Below, piece by piece: positions 10,119 through 18,260 of a DNA stretch of 64,000 nucleotides; position 1 is the first letter of the stretch, and each line of letters begins with the position of its first letter. The position numbers and the translations under genes were made by a program. The stretch is taken from NCBI GenBank assembly GCA_963842065.1, contig CAWJEW010000009.1, positions 62,001-126,000 of the forward strand, given 5' to 3'. The notes below the pieces were generated by a model. The model saw nothing but the letters and a program-made list of their open reading frames with translations. It ran no database searches and was not told the origin of the DNA. Origin of the DNA: CAITWD01 sp963842065 (lineage in GTDB: Bacteria; Actinomycetota; Thermoleophilia; Miltoncostaeales; Miltoncostaeaceae).

Positions 10119-10288
10119 GGGCTTCGCGCCGCCCCGGCGGGCTGCGCCCCGGGCGACTCGGTACCCTGGGTGCACGGCCCATGTGCGCCGAGGGCTGCAT
10201 CGGCTGATCCCCAGGGTTGGGTGCCGGCGGCAGCCCTCGGTCGGTGCGCTATCGTGGCCCGGATCGATCCGAGGTGGTGCGGCCCGGA

Positions 10289-11539
10289 ATGCCCCACGAG
10301 ATTGCCCCGTCGACCGGCGCGCCCGCGCCGCGGTCCACGCGTGTCCCGATCTGGTTTGCGTTCGCTAGCGCGGCCGTCATGGTCGCAATCGGCGTCGTGG
10401 TGGGCCTACGCGGCTTCCACCGAACCGCGCTGACGTGGGGACGTCCCTTCTGGGAGGTCACGTACTCAAACGGCTTCATCCGCCGCGGGCTTGTCGGGAC
10501 GATCTTCCAGGGCTTGTTCGGCGGCTTGAGCTTCGGAACGCAGACGGATCTGGTCATCGAGATCACGATGATCGTCGCCCTCGCGCTGCTGTTGGGCCTC
10601 GCGACGTGGCTCGGGCTGCTGGTCGCCCACGCCCCGAACCGTGCCAACGCACTGCGACTGACCCTGATCTCGTTGCCGATCGTCGCCTCGGCCCTGTTTT
10701 CGATGCTGGTCTTCACGACCGGTTACCTCGACGGCATCCTGCTGCTGTTCGCAGCCGCATGTGCCGTGCTGTTCGCCCGCGGGCACCTGTGGCCGGCGGT
10801 CGTACTCGGGTGCATCGCACCGGTGATCCACGAGCTGTTTATCTACATGTGGGTGCCGATCGCGGTGTTCGGCTATGCGGTGCTCGTCCACCACAACCCG
10901 GAGCGATCGCTGCGGGTACTCATCCCCGCGCTCTGCGCGCCGGTACTTGCGACGCTTGCAGTCGTCACGCTGCCCTCCAAGACGACCACCGCGCACGAGC
11001 TGGCGACCCACGTCACCGGCTCGGCCCAGTACAAGGCGACGTTGCTGCACTGGGAATTCGGCCAGACGTTCACCGCCGCGCTGCACCGCATGGACATCCT
11101 GCAATCCCGGTTCTGGTGGCCGACCGAGCCCGCCGCGTTCCTGTACTTCTGCTGGCCGGCGATCCTTGCCGTGGCCCTCTACATGACCTGGCGCTGGCAG
11201 CTGCTGGACCGCGTCGCCAAGGCGGCGCTGGTCCTGGCGATCGTGAGCCCGTGGGCTGCGCTGATCCTCGCGTGGGATCTGTCGCGCCTCGTCCTGCTCG
11301 CCAACGCGCTTGTGCTGATCGTGATCTACGGGCTCGAGACCACCATCGTCGGCGAGCCGGGGGGCGAGCTGCGGCCGATCACGATCGGAGCCCTCGTGTG
11401 CTGCACGGTGCTCGCGATGGCGCTGCCGTACATGTTCGTCCAGTTCAACGTGGGCTACTACCTGCACGCGGGCCCGCTGCGCTGGAGCCTGATGCCGGTC
11501 CTGCACCCTGTGCTGGCGCGATGGTTCCACCTGGTCTGA
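10289..11539 (+). CDS. Polytopic membrane protein, tandem paralogue A
   Basis: 416 residues from ATG 10289, preceded by GAGGTGG 11 bases upstream; an earlier in-frame start at 10217 lacks such a signal. About nine or ten hydrophobic helices are visible. Conserved stretches shared with the next gene are FWEVTYSNGFIRRGLVGTIF (about 50-70), VIHELFIYMWVP, FKATLLH/YKATLLH.EFGQT, WWPTEP..FLYFCWPAI and AWDLSRLVLLANALVLI, ending in LMPVLHPVLARWFHL. The general plan (many helices, short loops, acidic/aromatic loop residues) recalls polyprenol-dependent glycosyltransferase-like membrane proteins, but no diagnostic DxD or similar motif was confirmed. Function unknown. Confidence 0.75.
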   Translation: MPHEIAPSTGAPAPRSTRVPIWFAFASAAVMVAIGVVVGLRGFHRTALTWGRPFWEVTYSNGFIRRGLVGTIFQGLFGGLSFGTQTDLVIEITMIVALALLLGLATWLGLLVAHAPNRANALRLTLISLPIVASALFSMLVFTTGYLDGILLLFAAACAVLFARGHLWPAVVLGCIAPVIHELFIYMWVPIAVFGYAVLVHHNPERSLRVLIPALCAPVLATLAVVTLPSKTTTAHELATHVTGSAQYKATLLHWEFGQTFTAALHRMDILQSRFWWPTEPAAFLYFCWPAILAVALYMTWRWQLLDRVAKAALVLAIVSPWAALILAWDLSRLVLLANALVLIVIYGLETTIVGEPGGELRPITIGALVCCTVLAMALPYMFVQFNVGYYLHAGPLRWSLMPVLHPVLARWFHLV

Positions 11540-11599
11540 GCCCGCCCGGCCCCGTGCGGCCATGCGACCGATCCGCCGCGGTACCCGCGTGCGCGGTTT

Positions 11600-12853
11600 A
11601 TGCCTGAGGCCGCCGTCACCGGGGCGCGTGGCGCGGTGTCGGACGCGCACGCCGTTCGCTGGCTGGCGGCCGGGATCGGCGTCGTCATCGCGGCTGTCGG
11701 CATCGGCGTCGCGCTGCGCGGGTGGCAGCACAGGCCGGCACTGTGGGGACTACCGTTCTGGCAGGTCACCTACGACGACGGCTTCATCCGCCGCGCCTTG
11801 GTCGGGACCATCTTTCAGGGCATGGCTGGCGGCCTCTCGGCCGCCGCGCAGGCGCGGGCGGTTGTCACGATCGCCCACGTGCTCCTGATCGCCCTGATCT
11901 TGGCATTTGCCGTCTGGTTGGGCGCGCTCGCGTGGCGGGCGACATCGCCGACGCACGCGCTGGCACTGGGGTTGCTGGCCCTTCCGATCATCGGGTCGTC
12001 GTTGTTCCCGACGATGGCCTTTACGCCGGGGTACCTCGATGTGGTGATGCTGATCTTCGCGCTGGCAGCCGCCGCGCTCGTGGCACGCGGCTGGGTCTGG
12101 CCCGCGGGCGCCGTTGCCGCGGTCGCCCCCTTCATCCACGAGATGTTCGTGTACCTCTGGATACCCCTCGTCGTCCTGGCCTGGGCCATCCTGCGCCGGT
12201 CGGGACGCACGCGACCGCGCTGGCATGACGTGCTCGGCTTGGCCGCGCCGTTCGCGACGGGCCTGTTCGTCGTGGCCGCGTCGTCGGCGGCGGACGCTCG
12301 GCGGGCAATCGACCAGCACGTGACGGGCACCGCGACCTTCAAGGCAACGTTGCTGCATCAACAGTTCGGCCAGACGGTGTCGTCATCCCTGACGCGCATG
12401 CAGCACATCCAGGGCGCATATTGGTGGCCGACCGAACCGTTCGCGCTGCTGTATTTCTGCTGGCCGGCCGTCCTGGGCGCCGTGCTCTACATGATCTGGC
12501 GACGGGCACAGCTGGACGCCTGGGCGCGTGCGGCACTGGTGCTGGCGGTCGTATGCCCGTGGCTGATGCTCATCGTCGCGTGGGATCTGTCCCGGCTGAT
12601 CGTCCTGTCGAACGCACTGGTGTTGATCGTCGTACTCGCCCTGGAGACCGGCATCATCGACGTGCCGCTCGCGCGGGTGCGGCCGGCCGGGCTCGGGGTG
12701 CTCGCGGCAGCCGGCGTGCTGGCCATCGCCCTGCCGTTTCTCTACGCGAACTTCGATCTCTACAACACCTATCACCGCGCCAACGGCCCGCTTGGGTGGG
12801 ACCTGATGCCCCTGGTGCATCCGGTCCTGGCACGGATGTTCCACTTGGCCTAG
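11600..12853 (+). CDS. Polytopic membrane protein, tandem paralogue B
   Basis: 417 residues, closely similar along its length to the preceding gene: FWQVTYDDGFIRRALVGTIF, FIHEMFVYLWIP, FKATLLHQQFGQT, WWPTEPFALLYFCWPAV, AWDLSRLIVLSNALVLIV and LMPLVHPVLARMFHL. About ten membrane helices. The invariant YxxGFIRR loop, the HE pair and the WWPTEP motif are the best candidates for functional residues. The stop codon overlaps the end of a converging YCII remnant. Two tandem duplications side by side (this pair and the HEYAE pair) suggest a surface-related locus, but a joint role is inference only. Confidence 0.75.
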   Translation: MPEAAVTGARGAVSDAHAVRWLAAGIGVVIAAVGIGVALRGWQHRPALWGLPFWQVTYDDGFIRRALVGTIFQGMAGGLSAAAQARAVVTIAHVLLIALILAFAVWLGALAWRATSPTHALALGLLALPIIGSSLFPTMAFTPGYLDVVMLIFALAAAALVARGWVWPAGAVAAVAPFIHEMFVYLWIPLVVLAWAILRRSGRTRPRWHDVLGLAAPFATGLFVVAASSAADARRAIDQHVTGTATFKATLLHQQFGQTVSSSLTRMQHIQGAYWWPTEPFALLYFCWPAVLGAVLYMIWRRAQLDAWARAALVLAVVCPWLMLIVAWDLSRLIVLSNALVLIVVLALETGIIDVPLARVRPAGLGVLAAAGVLAIALPFLYANFDLYNTYHRANGPLGWDLMPLVHPVLARMFHLA

Positions 12854-13123
12854 CGGCGCCGGGGGCCGCGCGCACGACGCCGTACTCGCGGACGTCGTCT
12901 TGGGCGAACCCGTGCACCACGAGCGGGTTATCGGTGATCCAGGCGTTCGAGCTCATCCTGGGCGGCACCGACCGCCGCGATCATGGCACCCTGGCGCGGG
13001 ACCTCGGGGCCGCCGCAAACGAAGTGGCCCGCGTCCGCTTGGGCGCGAACCCACGCCCGGTGCGCGTCGGTCTGCTCGGCCACCTGCGCAGGCGGGACCA
13101 TGAACCGAGATGAGCAGGAACAT
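12850..13123 (-). pseudogene. YCII-family (YciI-like) gene broken by apparent frameshifts
   Basis: Minus strand. An ATG at 13123 overlaps the TGA of the peroxiredoxin gene (TGATG), a normal coupling arrangement, and encodes MFLLISV. After one extra base near 13102 the next frame gives MVPPAQVAEQ..AHRAWVRAQADAGHFV and GGPEVPRQGAMIAA, the core of the YCII family (AHRAWL....G....GP..P..G). After a second extra base near 12939 another frame gives ITDNPLVVHGFAQDDVREYG, matching the family's DP....G.......EF end. No single frame encodes the protein. YCII proteins are small ferredoxin-like proteins of mostly unknown role. Either a decayed gene or two one-base sequence errors. Confidence 0.65.
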
Positions 13124-13581
13124 CAGATCTTGCAGGCCGACAGCGACGCGATCAGCCGGTCCACGTCAGGCGTCTCGCGCGGCGTGACCTGATCGACGTC
13201 GCGGATGATGCCGTCGGCGTCGATCACGAACGTCGCCCGACCGGCGATCCCCGCCTGGTCGAGCCAGACGTCGTACAGGCGTGCGACCTCGCCCTTGGGG
13301 TGAAAGTCCGCCAGAAACGTCACCTCGTCAGCACCCAGCTTGCGCTTGAACTCGGCGAGGCTTGCCTTGTTGTCGACGCTCACGCCGACCACGCGCGCCC
13401 CCGCGTACGGGCTCGAGTCGGCGACGATCTTCGTGAAGTACGGCGTGCAGACGCCCGAGAACGCGGCCGGGAAGAAGTTCAAATACACGGGCGCGCCCCG
13501 CAAGTCCGACAGCGTGACGGGATTTCCGTCAGAGTCGTTCAGGGTGAAATCCGGGGCTGGGGTTCCGGCTTCAATGGCCAT
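13123..13581 (-). CDS. Peroxiredoxin (AhpC/TSA family, AhpE-like)
   Basis: 152 residues, a normal peroxiredoxin length. APDFTLNDSDGNPVTLSDLR opens the thioredoxin-like fold, and the peroxidatic cysteine C45 sits in FFPAAFSGVCTPYFTKI, the PxxxT/S-x-x-C context of the AhpE-type family. R113 region GIAGRATFVIDADGIIRDV is the conserved second half. A second cysteine, C150, lies three residues from the end and might serve as a resolving residue, although AhpE enzymes are usually one-cysteine types. It reduces hydroperoxides in the cytoplasm. Its stop overlaps the start of the YCII remnant. Confidence 0.9.
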   Translation of the reverse strand: MAIEAGTPAPDFTLNDSDGNPVTLSDLRGAPVYLNFFPAAFSGVCTPYFTKIVADSSPYAGARVVGVSVDNKASLAEFKRKLGADEVTFLADFHPKGEVARLYDVWLDQAGIAGRATFVIDADGIIRDVDQVTPRETPDVDRLIASLSACKI

Positions 13582-13665
13582 GACTGCTCCTACAGGGTCG
13601 GGGGTTCGGTAGCCACGAGGCTATCGCGTCCACGCCTGCGACGGACGCGACCCGCCGGGGGGCGC

Positions 13666-14183
13666 TCAGCCGCCCCTGTCCGTCATCCGGTTGCCCTCGA
13701 CGGGCGCCTCAGGCCGCCCCGCTGCGTGCTGGCCGATCGGTTCGATCGCGGCCATCACGTTGGCACGCCCGCCGGCCGTCTTCGGGTCGAGGCGGTCAAG
13801 GATCTCGGCGGTGTCCTCGAAACCCTGTTCGGCGCGGGCATCAGAGGTCGCGCGCTGCACGCGCTGGCCCACCATGATGATCGACAACGGCACAAGCTGC
13901 ACGAACGCCTGCGCAATCCACTAGATCAGCGCGGGGGTCCCGCTCCGGATGGCATCCGTGCGGCTGACCAGCGCGATGGCCGCAAACACGTAGGCGCACG
14001 CCATCGTGCCGACACCAGACGTGATGATGACCGCCTCCCTGGCGTTGAACCCCTCGACGCCGCCCGCCGCCTGCCGAATCGTGCTCGGACGGAACCCCCA
14101 TGACCTCCGTGAGGTGGTCATGGGGTCTTGGCATGCACAGGCATGCCGGACTTGGTGGTGCCGAACGTGCGCTCGCGGGACAT
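13666..14183 (-). pseudogene. Small two-TM membrane protein gene, frameshifted and with an in-frame TAG
   Basis: The protein can be pieced together from three frames. MSRERTFGTTKSGMPVHAKTP starts at 14183; HDHLTEVMG follows in a second frame; FRPSTIRQAAGG..FNAREAVIITSGVGTM and a first helix follow in a third. The shifts fall at a C run (14095-14099 on the plus strand) and a G run (14122-14125). In the third frame a TAG at 13923-13921 interrupts ALI-stop-WIAQAFVQLVPLSII, exactly where related proteins I know of have a serine before WIAQ, so TCG to TAG would explain it. The remainder (SDARAEQGFEDTAEI..) runs to 13666. The family is a small bacterial membrane protein of unknown function. Decay and sequence error are both possible. 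Confidence 0.55.
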
Positions 14184-14296
14184 GCTGGGCTCCTGGTTCG
14201 CGCGGATACGCCGCCGGGACCGTGCTCGCCCCGACGCCGCACGTGTTCGCGATTCCCGAACCCGATCCTGCGCCCGGCCGGATCGGGCGCGCACGC

Positions 14297-15452
14297 CTAT
14301 CCGCGCGCGAGCGCCGCGGCCTGCCTGACCCGATCCATGCCCTCCCGATCGCCGACGGCACACCGCGCCGGGTCCGCCTCGACGCGGGTTTCCTCCCGCA
14401 GCAACGCAGGCGCCTCGGTTCCCAGCGCCAGTCGCGCCGCATCGCGCCAGCGCTCCGGCAACGCGTCGGGCGCCCGCTGCCCGGCAAGCGCGCCGAGCTG
14501 CAGGGCCCAGAGCCGCCCGAGCGTCATCGGGTTGTAGCCGCCGCCGGCGATCGCCAGCAGACGCCCGTCGGCGACCTCGTCGGCGAGCGCGACGACTGCG
14601 CCGTAGAGCACCTCCAGCGCGGGGATCGTCACCTGCAAATGCGCCAGCGGATCGGCATGGTGCACGTCCGCGCCGAGGTGGACCACCAGCACGTCGGGCC
14701 CGAACCCCCGCACGGCAGGCACGATCACGTCGTCAAGCGCCGCGAGGTACGGCACGTCCCCGGCAAACGGGGGCAGCGGGACATTGAGCGTCGCCCCCAG
14801 CCCCTCGCCCGCCCCACGCTCGGTGAGTATCGCCTGTGCCGGGGAAGAACCCGTAGGCGAACTCGTGGACCGAGACGCACAACACACGCGGATCCGAGTA
14901 GAAGATCCACTGCACGCCGTCGCCATGGTGGGCATCCATATCGACGTAGGCCACGCGCCGCGCGCCGAGGTCCAATAGCTCACGCACCGCGAGGGCGCAA
15001 TCGTTGTAGATGCAGAACCCCGAGGCGCGGTTCGCCAGGGCGTGATGGAGCCCGGCAGGTGCGGGGCAAAATGCGCGGCCGGGCGCATCCCAGACCGCGC
15101 GCGCTCCGGCGATGGCCGCCCCGCAGACGTCCGCGGCCGCCTCATGCATGCCTTCCCGTGCGACCGTATCCATTCCGGGCACGAACCCCCACTGTCCGGC
15201 CTCCCACTCCATCGCCCGCCACGGCTCCGCCGAGTACCGCCGCACCGCGCGGATGTAGGCGCCGGCGTGGACGCGCTCGAGATCGTCGAGACTGGCGGAG
15301 GGCGGGTCGATCGCGCGGACCCCGGGCCCGTCCACGAGGCCGGTGTGCAGGAGCAGGTCCCACGCCAAGCCGCGACGCAGCGGACGCTCGGCGTCGTCGG
15401 AAGGGTTGTACGCTTGCAGGCGCGGACTCCACGGAACGATCACATCTGCCAT
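14297..15452 (-). CDS. Histone deacetylase / AcuC-family hydrolase, with one apparent frameshift
   Basis: Starts MADVIVPWSPRLQAYNP at 15452. The first frame carries the active-site blocks AGLHHALANRASGFCIYND (His-His dyad) and YVDMDAHHGDGVQWIFYSD (zinc-binding Asp/His). After FFPGTGDT near 14825 one extra base moves the frame, and the rest (TERGAGEGLGATLNVPLPP, HLGADVHHADPLAHL with the second zinc Asp, AGGGYNPMTLGR with the catalytic Tyr) runs to the stop at 14297. All catalytic residues survive, so an error of one base is more likely than decay. Family members remove acyl groups from lysines or polyamines, or act on acetoin-utilisation proteins; the substrate here is unknown. A second member lies at 30158-31336. 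Confidence 0.78.
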
Positions 15453-15600
15453 CGCGCTGCGCCCCTTCGGCCAGGACGGACTGCTCGGGGTCAGAGCAAA
15501 CCACGATCTCGGACCAACTGCCCGACCTGCGAGCGCCGAATTTGCGTTTCCCGGCGTACGATCAAAGAATCGACAGCAACCGGGACGCAAGGAGGGTTTC

Positions 15601-15834
15601 TTGGCGCATCACCTGTTCGACGTACGTGAATCGGCGACCCATGGGCTGGTGGCCCAGCAGCTTCGTGATCTCGCCGACCAGTTTTCGGCAGGCTCCGTCG
15701 AACTGTCCTATGACGACTGGCAGGGGGCCATCGCGGTCATCGATCCGGTTCATGTCGTCGTGGACCTCAAACGCAGCGGGAACCACGTGGATCTGGTCGT
15801 CCACCTGACCTGGGCGTCCGCTACCGCCGGCTAG
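15601..15834 (+). CDS. Amphi-Trp domain protein
   Basis: 77 residues starting at TTG 15601, set by a strong AAGGAGGG Shine-Dalgarno sequence four bases upstream. The sequence AQQLRDLADQFSAGSVELSY followed by DDWQGAIAVIDPVHVVVDLK and DLVVHLTW fits the short alternating helix-strand amphi-Trp domain (a helix, then strands each ending in charged residues with a W). Its role in bacteria is not defined to my knowledge. The gene stands alone between two minus-strand genes. Confidence 0.65.
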   Translation: MAHHLFDVRESATHGLVAQQLRDLADQFSAGSVELSYDDWQGAIAVIDPVHVVVDLKRSGNHVDLVVHLTWASATAG

Positions 15835-15841
15835 CCGCGCA

Positions 15842-16633
15842 CTACCCGCCCAGGCCCCGCGTCCGCAACAGCCGTTCGGCGTGCGCCGCAAGGTGCGCGC
15901 CACGGTCGGCCTCGCCGCGAGCGGTGAACCACGACCCGCACCAGGCCGCCATCAGCGGGCGCCACGCGTCCACGCGCGCGACCAAGTGCGCATCGGCGCG
16001 GTATCCGCCCAGGATCGCCTCCAGCGTCGCGGCCGGCAGCTCGTCCAGCGCGGCAAGATAGGCGAGGTCCTGCGCCGCCTCACCGGGACGCGCGTACTCC
16101 CAGTCGACCAACACCGGGCCGGCGTCCCCCCAGACCACGTTGCCGCTCCATGGATCGCCGTGCAGCAGTACCGGTCGCCCGGGCGCCTCGGCCGGCAACG
16201 CCGCGATCGCCGCCTCGGTAATGTCCCACGCCTGCGGCACGCAGTCCCGGCGAATTTCGGCCAGCTGCGCGTCGCGGCAGGCGGCCCCCGTCAGATCCCC
16301 GCCGAGTGCGCTCGGCACCGGCAGCTCGTGCAGACGGTGCAGCAGGCGCCCGAGCGCCGCGGCCTGGCCGGCGCTCCAGCGTGCGGGCGGCAGGGGGCGG
16401 CCGGCGACGCGCTCGGTGATCAGGATCCCGTCGCCTGAGACCACGAGCCGCGGCGCCAGTCCGGAGCCGGCCAGATACTCGAGCGTCTGGGCCTCCCGCC
16501 GTGCCCGTGCCGGGTCGGCGACCTTGACCACCCGCATCCCCAACGGCGTCTCGAGTTCCCAGGCGCGCGCCCCGGAACCGCCCCCGGCGAGGCGCGGTAG
16601 ATCGTTTCCCGATGTTTCGGTCGGCCGCGCCAC
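15842..16633 (-). CDS. Aminoglycoside phosphotransferase-family kinase
   Basis: 263 residues from GTG 16633. The frame stays open to an ATG at 16819, but the extra residues look non-coding and reach into the divergent promoter region. The kinase core is clear: VVKVAD with the ATP-binding lysine, LLHGDPWSGNVVW (Brenner motif with catalytic Asp and metal-binding Asn), and VLVDWEYARPGEAAQDLAYL (DWE metal-binding motif). Family members phosphorylate small molecules such as choline, fructosamine, homoserine or aminoglycosides; the substrate cannot be read. Divergent from the thiamine-type ABC operon, so a thiamine/hydroxyethylthiazole-type kinase is a context-based possibility only. Confidence 0.72.
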   Translation of the reverse strand: MARPTETSGNDLPRLAGGGSGARAWELETPLGMRVVKVADPARARREAQTLEYLAGSGLAPRLVVSGDGILITERVAGRPLPPARWSAGQAAALGRLLHRLHELPVPSALGGDLTGAACRDAQLAEIRRDCVPQAWDITEAAIAALPAEAPGRPVLLHGDPWSGNVVWGDAGPVLVDWEYARPGEAAQDLAYLAALDELPAATLEAILGGYRADAHLVARVDAWRPLMAAWCGSWFTARGEADRGAHLAAHAERLLRTRGLGG

Positions 16634-16743
16634 GTCGGTCCAGTCTCGCCCATTTGCAGGCAGCGCGTCGAATCCGGCCCGGCGACGCTGACGCTCCCCC
16701 GTTCGGGCTAGGCGACAACACGCTAGTGAACTGGCAACATAGG

Positions 16744-16770
16744 CGTTGCACATGGTGGTGTTGCACATGT
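16744..16770. promoter_or_regulatory. Direct repeat GTTGCACATG x2 with embedded palindrome, candidate operator
   Basis: GTTGCACATG occurs twice, at 16744-16753 and 16759-16768, five bases apart (15-base period). The second copy lies in the 10-base perfect palindrome GCACATGTGC (16761-16770). The site sits in the gap between the divergent kinase and the thiamine-type transporter operon, where a regulator would be expected. No TPP-riboswitch consensus was seen in the gap. Regulatory role is inferred from position and symmetry alone. Confidence 0.4.
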
Positions 16771-16890
16771 GCCCATACCGACTCGGACAAGCGGGACTGG
16801 TTCGGTCGCGTGGCCACAACGGCTGGTACAGCGCGTACAGCGTGCGGGTTCATACCCGCGCGCGGTGGCGCTGGCCGGAAAGGTGTTCCC

Positions 16891-17193
16891 ATGCTCGTCG
16901 AGATCCAGGTGCTCCCCGACCCGACCGGAACGGCCGAAGCGAGGTACCGCCACGTCGACGCGGCCATCGCCCGCATCGCCGGCGACCGCGTACGGTACGA
17001 GGTCGGCGCGCTGGGGACGACGCTCGAAGGCACCCCCGACGAACTGTGGCCGCTGGTGCGCGCGGCCCACGAGGCCAGCCTCAGGTCCGGGGCGAACCAA
17101 GTCGTCACGGTCGTCAAGATCGCGGAGTCGGCACACAACGGTGCGGCGCTGACGATCGAGCGCCTGACCGCCGGGCATCGGGAGGAGCGGTGA
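16891..17193 (+). CDS. MTH1187/YkoF-type thiamine-binding protein
   Basis: 100 residues from ATG 16891 with GGAAAGG upstream. MLVEIQVLPDPTGTAEARYRHVDAAI and the middle YEVGALGTTLEGTPDELW, followed by a C-terminal VVTVVKIAESA, are the hallmarks of the MTH1187 (DUF77) ferredoxin-like family, whose YkoF relatives bind thiamine or its pyrimidine part. The stop overlaps the GTG of the solute-binding gene by four bases, making it the first gene of a four-gene operon. Confidence 0.8.
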   Translation: MLVEIQVLPDPTGTAEARYRHVDAAIARIAGDRVRYEVGALGTTLEGTPDELWPLVRAAHEASLRSGANQVVTVVKIAESAHNGAALTIERLTAGHREER

Positions 17194-18260
17194 CCGGGAG
17201 CGCCCGCGGCGCCAGGCCCCGCTGGCGCATCGCCGCCGCGATCGCGACGCTCGCGCTGCTGGGTGCCGCCGCGGCCGGCTGCGGCTCGTCGTCGGGCGCT
17301 GCCAGCACGACGGCGACACCGGCCAACGTCAGCGTGGCGCTCGACTGGGTGCCCAACACGAACCACACCGGGATCTACGTCGCCAACGCGCTCGGCTACT
17401 ACCGCCAGGAGGGGATCAACGTCCAGATCCTGCCCTACGGCACGACCGCGCCCGAGACCCTCGTGGCATCCAACAAGGCCGATTTCGGCATCTCGTACGA
17501 GGCTGGGACGATCTTCGCGCGCGCTGCCGGCGAAGACGATGTCGCCGTGTTTGCGATCCTGCAGCACGACGCGCTGCAGATCGGCATCCGCGCGAACAAC
17601 GCCGCCATCAATTCGCCGAAGGATCTCGACGGCAAGGTCTACGCGGGGTTCGGCACCCCCGACGAAGGCCCGACGCTCAAGTACGTGATCCGCCGCGCCG
17701 GGGGCACCGGCAAGTTCACAACCGTCGACCTCAACACGTCGGCGTACGACGCGGTCTGGACCGGCCAAGCGGACTTCACCTTGTCCTACATGACTTGGGA
17801 GGCCATCCAGGGCGCACTGGCCGGAGAGCCCTTCAAATCCGGTTTCGCGCTCAGCCAGCTCGGCCTGCCCGACAACTACTCCACGCTGATCATCTCCAGC
17901 AACCAGTACCTGGCCGCCCATCCCGACGTGGCGCGCCGATTCCTGGCAGCGACCCAGCGCGGGTACGAGTACGCCGCGGCGCACCCGCTCGCCGCCGCCA
18001 AGATCCTGATCGCCGCCGACCCCAACGGGCTCGGCTCCCAGACCAAGTTGGTCGATGAGAGCTCCGAGCTGCTTGCGCGCAGCTACTACCTGGATCCGCA
18101 CGGCGTCGCAGGCCCGGAGACCACCGCCGAATGGGCCGGTTACGGCAACTTGCTCTTCGACGCTGGGGCGCTCACCGACGCGAACGGCAACCGCATCACC
18201 ACCCGCCCGGACTGGTCGACGTACTACACCAACGCCTATCTGCCGACGGGATCCAAGTGA
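17190..18260 (+). CDS. ABC transporter solute-binding lipoprotein, NMT1/THI5-like
   Basis: 356 residues starting at the GTG that overlaps the previous stop (GTGA). A lipobox ends at C31 (LLGAAAAGC), so the mature protein is lipid-anchored outside the membrane. VALDWVPNTNHTGIYVANAL followed by YYRQEGINVQILPYG is the typical start of THI5-like binding proteins for the thiamine pyrimidine precursor (HMP/FAMP) or formyl-aminopyrimidine, and GGTGKFTTVDL and SYMTWEAIQ are further family-like stretches. Together with the YkoF-type protein, permease and ATPase it forms a probable importer of thiamine-related pyrimidines (ThiXYZ type). Confidence 0.82.
   Translation: MTGSARGARPRWRIAAAIATLALLGAAAAGCGSSSGAASTTATPANVSVALDWVPNTNHTGIYVANALGYYRQEGINVQILPYGTTAPETLVASNKADFGISYEAGTIFARAAGEDDVAVFAILQHDALQIGIRANNAAINSPKDLDGKVYAGFGTPDEGPTLKYVIRRAGGTGKFTTVDLNTSAYDAVWTGQADFTLSYMTWEAIQGALAGEPFKSGFALSQLGLPDNYSTLIISSNQYLAAHPDVARRFLAATQRGYEYAAAHPLAAAKILIAADPNGLGSQTKLVDESSELLARSYYLDPHGVAGPETTAEWAGYGNLLFDAGALTDANGNRITTRPDWSTYYTNAYLPTGSK

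Noticed and set aside
16640..16890. TPP riboswitch in front of the thiamine-type operon
   Set aside because: No CUGAGA or the long conserved thi-box sequence was found in the gap, so a riboswitch is not called.
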